Shown in pieces: positions 59,416 to 64,000 of a DNA stretch of 64,000 nucleotides. The number at the start of each line of letters is the position of its first letter. The stretch's first letter is position 1. A program made the position numbers and the translations under genes. Location: the NCBI GenBank assembly GCA_904063045.1, contig CAJFCJ010000023.1, positions 310,001 to 374,000 of the forward strand. Reading direction: 5' to 3'. Under the pieces are notes generated by a model. It saw only the letters and a program-made list of their open reading frames with translations, made no database searches and was not told the origin of the DNA. The DNA is from Dimorphilus gyrociliatus. Lineage: Eukaryota > Annelida > Polychaeta > Dinophilidae.

Positions 59416-60555
59416 TTCGTTACAATCTTAAGCTAACTATTTAAGTTTCCAACTTATCAAATCTATAAATATATTAAAGGTATAGTGGCGCTGTTGTCGT
59501 TCATATAATAAATGAAGTTAACCTAGAATTATTATCAGCCCTTCCCTATAGAAAAGGTAGTTTTGTTCAAACAAATTGAATAGGTTTGAAAAGTATATTT
59601 TTAAGTGATTTTAAAACATTTATAATGGATATATCACGCATAAACTTGATAATGATAACGATTCTTCAAAACAAAATGAAAAGAAGGTAAACGACATGAT
59701 AACATCATATAATTTTTTTTAAAAAAAAACAAGAAAAAACAAAAAATTTCACCAAAATATCATGACGCTCAAGAATTCAAGAATAAAAGAGGAATTTACA
59801 ACTCTGTTTAATAGAAAATATTACTTTGTTTTTTCCTATTCTTTCTTCTTATATATCCATATTGTCATAAGAAGAAAAATCAGTAAAAGCAAGTGTGAAT
59901 ATGTGTGTGTGGTGTGTGTTTGTTTGTCATGTTTTCTAAAACGCATACCGTTAGTTTCCATTAGTTTTTGTGCTCTCTTATGATTGGTGATGTGCATTCC
60001 CTGCAATAGTAATTTTTTGCTTTTCCTTATAAGGGAGACAGCTAGTTTTAGGCTTTTACCTCGATCGTCATCGGATGACTTAGGTAAGAATGTAAATTAG
60101 AAACAATGATTGAAAATGTGAAAATGAAGGTAGAGAAAAAGACATTCGAATGGTATGGAAGATAGAGAACATTGTAATAATATTGCTTAGAGCCGTTAAT
60201 CTTTAGTTGATAGACTTGAAATGGCATAGGTTAATCATTTGATTAAGCAGGATTCATCGAATACAAGTACAAATAGCAGTTATAATAAAGTGTAGCAAGA
60301 ATACTTCATTTTTTTCATAGTGTAGAAGAGACTGAAATAAACATACTAAAGAATTAAGGATAAGCAAAAAATAAAAATCCCAAAGTTTTAAAAAAATCTT
60401 AGTTTGCTGCTTTGCAAATGTCTGAGAGAAACAGAGACAACGAAAAAAGGAGATATAAATTTTTTAGTCTGATCACAAATATTCCAACAATGAAAGTCTT
60501 GTTTTTTCTCAGTATATAATTATATCTGTTTCTCTTTCAATTCTCTTTCTTTCTA
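59416..60555. other. Intergenic, no gene seen
   Basis: Upstream of array member C and downstream of the Ig-domain gene. It contains a T8/A9 junction at 59713-59729 and a short GT run at 59900. A 73-codon plus ORF at 59762 is Phe/Tyr-rich without splice support. Confidence 0.6.
59713..59729. repeat. T8/A9 junction palindrome
   Basis: A T run directly followed by an A run, the third such element in the window. Confidence 0.9.
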
Positions 60556-63500
60556 TCAATTTAACATCATCTCCCAACTGAACAGTCGACAATGAAAGAG
60601 AAGATAGTACAACGAACTGATGGAAAGCGAAAGTACTATATTCGGTAATAGTCCATCTTGGCCTCCTGCTGCGGCTGTAAAATAAAACAGTATAATATTT
60701 TGATAGCTTTGTGAAGTTATTCGAAAGAGAGCGCCACCAGATTATATATGATATAAACTCTTTCGACTAGCGGATATTGCGATAAAAGCGCAAAAGAGTT
60801 AATAAAACAGTTGGAATGAAAATTTTCACCTTTAAATAAACTTGGAAAATTCAAAATGTAAATGAAGAAAATGACAAACCTTCGGAGATAACTAATCTTC
60901 TAGATGCATATCCTATTGTGCTATTGGCCATAACGTAAAAGATTTTTGCAACATTTTCAGGAGTAACTCTAGCAGTCAACGTTCCCTGGACGGAATACCT
61001 ATTAGACGCCTGCAAAGTAAAAAAAAAGTAATATTATTATATTAGCCTCTTGGAGTGGAAAGGTTAATCTAAATGATAGACCTATAATCAATAACTACGC
61101 CTGGTAATTGCTCAATAGTGTATTCTGCTGTTCAGAAAAGATCAATTAGCAATTATCTTAACAGCAGTGGAATAGGCTTTTAGGCTTAAAGCTTGGGGAG
61201 AGGGAAAAAAAATACATATAAATATATACAGATATATATTTATCCCCACACATGCACAGATGAAACGAGAGCGAGAGAGAAACAGATAAAAAAAAACGAA
61301 TATACAGTATAAAAGTATCAATTAAATCCATTTTATGTACATGCGCACACACACACAAAATATGAAAGAGATTGTGCACTTGCAGATAGTTTGTTGCTAA
61401 AGTTACAAACTGTATATACATACGCTTATGTAGTTATAATTGCCCTAATCGTTAATTGTTTTGTGCTTGGTAAAAAAACATTTGCAACTATTACATTCAT
61501 TACTCAGCTAACAGTGTTAAGATAGTTCTGCAAGCGCGATAAATTAATTAAGAGGTAACAACTAAAGTTGAAATTATTAATCAAATCGTTACTCTTTGTT
61601 GTTACGAAGCCTAATACGGAAATAGAATAGACAAGACAAATTTCACATGAGACTAGACCTGTATGAATAATATAAAACATTCATATAAACCCACGCTACA
61701 ATATTACTATTATACAATAATTAATAATTAACAAGTAATAACATATTAGTATAATACGATTGGTTAGTTTTAAAAAAAGTATGTCAAGTTATCAGTTTTC
61801 TTCTTTCAAAGAAACAGAAATAAATAAAATATAGATAATAATAATTATAGAATCGAAAAGTGAAAAAAAATTAAAACTTCTAGTTTGTATAAAGTAATAT
61901 TCGAGTAAATATTATACTATGTCGATTGGTTCAAGTCGATAAATCTTTATTATACAATAACTGTCCGTGATTATTCTCCCCTTTTTTTTCACTCACTCGC
62001 ACGTACATTCTCTGTCTCACTCTCTCTCTCTCTCTCTCTCTCTCGTTCACAACACTTAAGTGTTAACAAAAAAAAAGAAATGAAAAATCCTTTTCTATTT
62101 TAAAAAGTTGGACTTTTTTTTTCTACTCCATTGTTAATTTAACCTACTAAAACTAACTTACAATATCGTGAGGTTTTTATTGCTAAATATGTTACATGGT
62201 ATATTTTATTCAAGATGAATATATTGCTAACCGATTTATATATCATCATCATATGGCATTACAATTCAAATAGAAATCGATTGATTTTGTTTTTTTTTAT
62301 TAACAACAATATCTAAAGTTTAGAAACAGGTTTTTTAACGGGGAGGGTTTTTTTAAGTAATTTAGAGGTTAAGCTGGAGTAAGTGTTTTTTTTTTGCTCT
62401 ATCTCTCTCTCTCTCTCTCTCTTGGAGAGCTCTTTTAAATGCATAGCCTATTTAATCATTCAATTAATAGTCTATGAGAAAAATTTCACTTACGATTAGT
62501 TCGGATTTTAATCCATTCTTCTCGTCTGTATCGTCGAGTATTTCTTCTTGTCCAACTACTCCTCTTGTCCAATACAATTTCGGTTTTGGATTTCCGCTTG
62601 CTGTGCAATTGAATGTAACCATCTTATTAGCTTCCAGAGACACTCTGCTCCTCTCACACGTTAAGACGGGCTTATATATCACATTAACTTGGGCAGAAGC
62701 TTCTAGTTTATTCTTTCCCAATTCGGCAACACATCGTAAATCTTTACCGTGAAAATGACGAAAAGTCTTGGTGACCTGTCTGAGCAATGTTACATAGACA
62801 TTGGCAGTTCTAGCGCAGCTTGTTTCAAACCATTCAAAAGCTTCATCTTGAGTTTTTGAATCATCTACTATAAAAAAGCTAGTCACATCCTCATTTTCTG
62901 AGAAAATACGTACGGATGGCATAACTAGCGTTTTCTCTGCAAAGACACGACATCCAATACTAATACCCTGATCGCTTTCATTAACTTTAACAGCAGTTAA
63001 TGTATTATACGTAGCATTACTATCCTGCTGCAGTTGGATTCTTTCAACAATTTCAGCCGATACCAATTTACCAGGTACAGTATAATTACGAAATTCGGTT
63101 TTAATGCCACCTTTTTGCCACGAACAATAATAATTGCCACTATCTTCCGGTTGAGCATTAGTTATTTGCAATGAGAAATAGGCAACATCTTGAGATACTT
63201 CAAAAGAGGTTTTAAAACGTTGGCAATCCTTTTTCAGACCTACTTGACCTTTCATAAGAATATCTTCTTTATCTCTAGTCAGTTTACGTATGGAAATACT
63301 AGCATCGGCGCCTTTCGCTTCGCAGAATATATTTATTTCATCGCCAACGTTCAGCTCGGAAGATGGAGTAGACTTTTCATTCAGCAGTAGAGATGCTGCT
63401 TCGTTAAGGCCTAAAGTAGTAATTAGGGAAAAAACAAAGTCAATTATATAAATAGATTAAAAACGCATTTGTTTTATTCATTTTCCAAAAGACAATTAGT

Positions 63501-63866
63501 CAATTTATTAAGACGCCTTATAAATAAGATATCGAGTTTAAGAGACGTCGCTCTCTTACCTCACCTTGTATTATTTACAGGTTTTTTTCCAATAAACATT
63601 TCATAATCAGTGTCACAACTAAACTAAACTATATTATGTTGAATAATATGATAAAAATGAAACTACTATCGCTATTAAACATCATATTTATGGAATTAAT
63701 TCAAACATTCTATTCAAAAAACCGATAGTTAACAGAAGGAAAAGATGACTGTTTTGCCTCTAAAATTGATTTATTCCTATTTAAAACATATGAAAAAATT
63801 CGTCAGATTCTTACCTGAATCTTTTAAAATTACTGCTAAAACTATAAAAATCCTATAGGAAACCAT
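60556..63866 (-). CDS. Immunoglobulin-superfamily surface protein
   Basis: Exons 63866-63815, 63410-62494, 61009-60880 and 60674-60556, in phase, give about 405 aa. Exon 1 encodes a signal peptide (MVSYRIFIVLAVILKDSG). Ig1 has INIFCEAKG...DSGNYYCSW with the diagnostic DSGxYxC. Ig2 has IGCRVF...DLRCVAEL. Ig3 has VTFNCTASGNPKPKLYWTR but its second half reads KIFYVMANSTIGYASR, where the expected Cys is Val. The C-terminus has a hydrophobic stretch (IVLSLSISSLYYLLFHC) followed by only about ten residues. This could be a TM helix with a minimal tail or a GPI-anchor signal after the small residues AAAGG. The layout resembles neuronal or immune cell-adhesion molecules of the nectin/beat/Kirre type, but no orthologue was recognised. 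Intron 2 (62493-61010) is 1.5 kb and holds CT microsatellites. Confidence 0.85.
62020..62044. repeat. (CT)n microsatellite
   Basis: Perfect CT run in intron 2 of the Ig-domain gene. A second one lies at 62400-62421. Confidence 0.95.
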
Positions 63867-64000
63867 GTTTAAAGGCTTCCGTTACGATGATAATATTATT
63901 TTCCCCTTCAAAATGGCGCGTCGGCGGTTATGGCGCTTTAAGCGGGGAAAATAGAAATAGTATGGTTCGACATTCATTGAGTTGACAGATGGCTAAAAAT
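63867..64000. promoter_or_regulatory. Upstream region of the Ig-domain gene with YY1-like sites
   Basis: Two ATGGCGC elements on the plus strand (AAAATGGCGCG at 63910-63920 and TTATGGCGC at 63928-63936) lie within 75 bases of the start codon, in a GC-richer patch. They resemble the YY1 core (AAnATGGCG). The plus strand beyond may start another gene outside the window. Confidence 0.35.

Noticed and set aside
1-64000. tRNA, rRNA, CRISPR array, transposon or viral insertion
   Set aside because: Searched by eye for T-loop GTTCRA contexts, rRNA-like blocks, spaced direct repeats, and transposase or reverse-transcriptase motifs. None was found; apparent repeats are microsatellites.

Overview
The window is eukaryotic nuclear DNA from an invertebrate animal. 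The evidence is GT/AG-split genes with phase-consistent exons, many introns of only about 50-140 nt, AT-rich noncoding DNA full of (GA)n, (TA)n and (GT)n microsatellites, and metazoan-only families (castor/CASZ1, MTCL/SOGA, claudin-like tetraspans, CUB/sushi/Gal-lectin receptors, IgSF). Gene density (about 10 genes in 64 kb) and tiny introns suggest a compact lophotrochozoan-type genome, for example a miniaturised annelid such as Dimorphilus. The species is inference only. All gene models were built by hand from splice signals and reading-frame continuity.

Layout, left to right. (1) 341-3141 (-): ten-exon LRRC74-like leucine-rich-repeat protein with degenerate EF-hands. (2) 4008-9630 (-): 3' half of a gene for an unrecognised single-pass membrane protein with a C-terminal PDZ-ligand-like TYV; its 5' exons probably lie in the sparse 9.6-18 kb stretch. 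(3) 17982-19340 (-): two-exon class A peptide-type GPCR with several canonical residues replaced. (4) about 21.1-22.3 kb: two small uncertain coding candidates. (5) 22578-27503 (-): six-exon receptor with signal peptide, Gal-lectin, CUB, sushi, TM helix and cytoplasmic tail. Its start sits beside an NRF1-type palindrome that may also serve a plus-strand start at 27655. (6) 28-34 kb: no convincing gene. (7) 34039-41981 (-): four-exon castor/CASZ1 zinc-finger transcription factor, with matches to the RFX X-box consensus in intron 1 and upstream. (8) 47009-47687 (-): TXNL4B (Dim1-like). (9) 49123-55448 (+): MTCL/SOGA-type coiled-coil protein with two possible C-termini. (10) 56332-59415 (-): tandem array of three claudin/PMP22-like tetraspan genes with shared exon layout. 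(11) 60556-63866 (-): immunoglobulin-superfamily surface protein.

I see no operon logic, transposon, CRISPR array, rRNA or clear tRNA. The most unusual signals are the X-box cluster around castor, the Gal-lectin/CUB/sushi receptor and its shared promoter, alternative C-termini in two genes, and the altered GPCR motifs.
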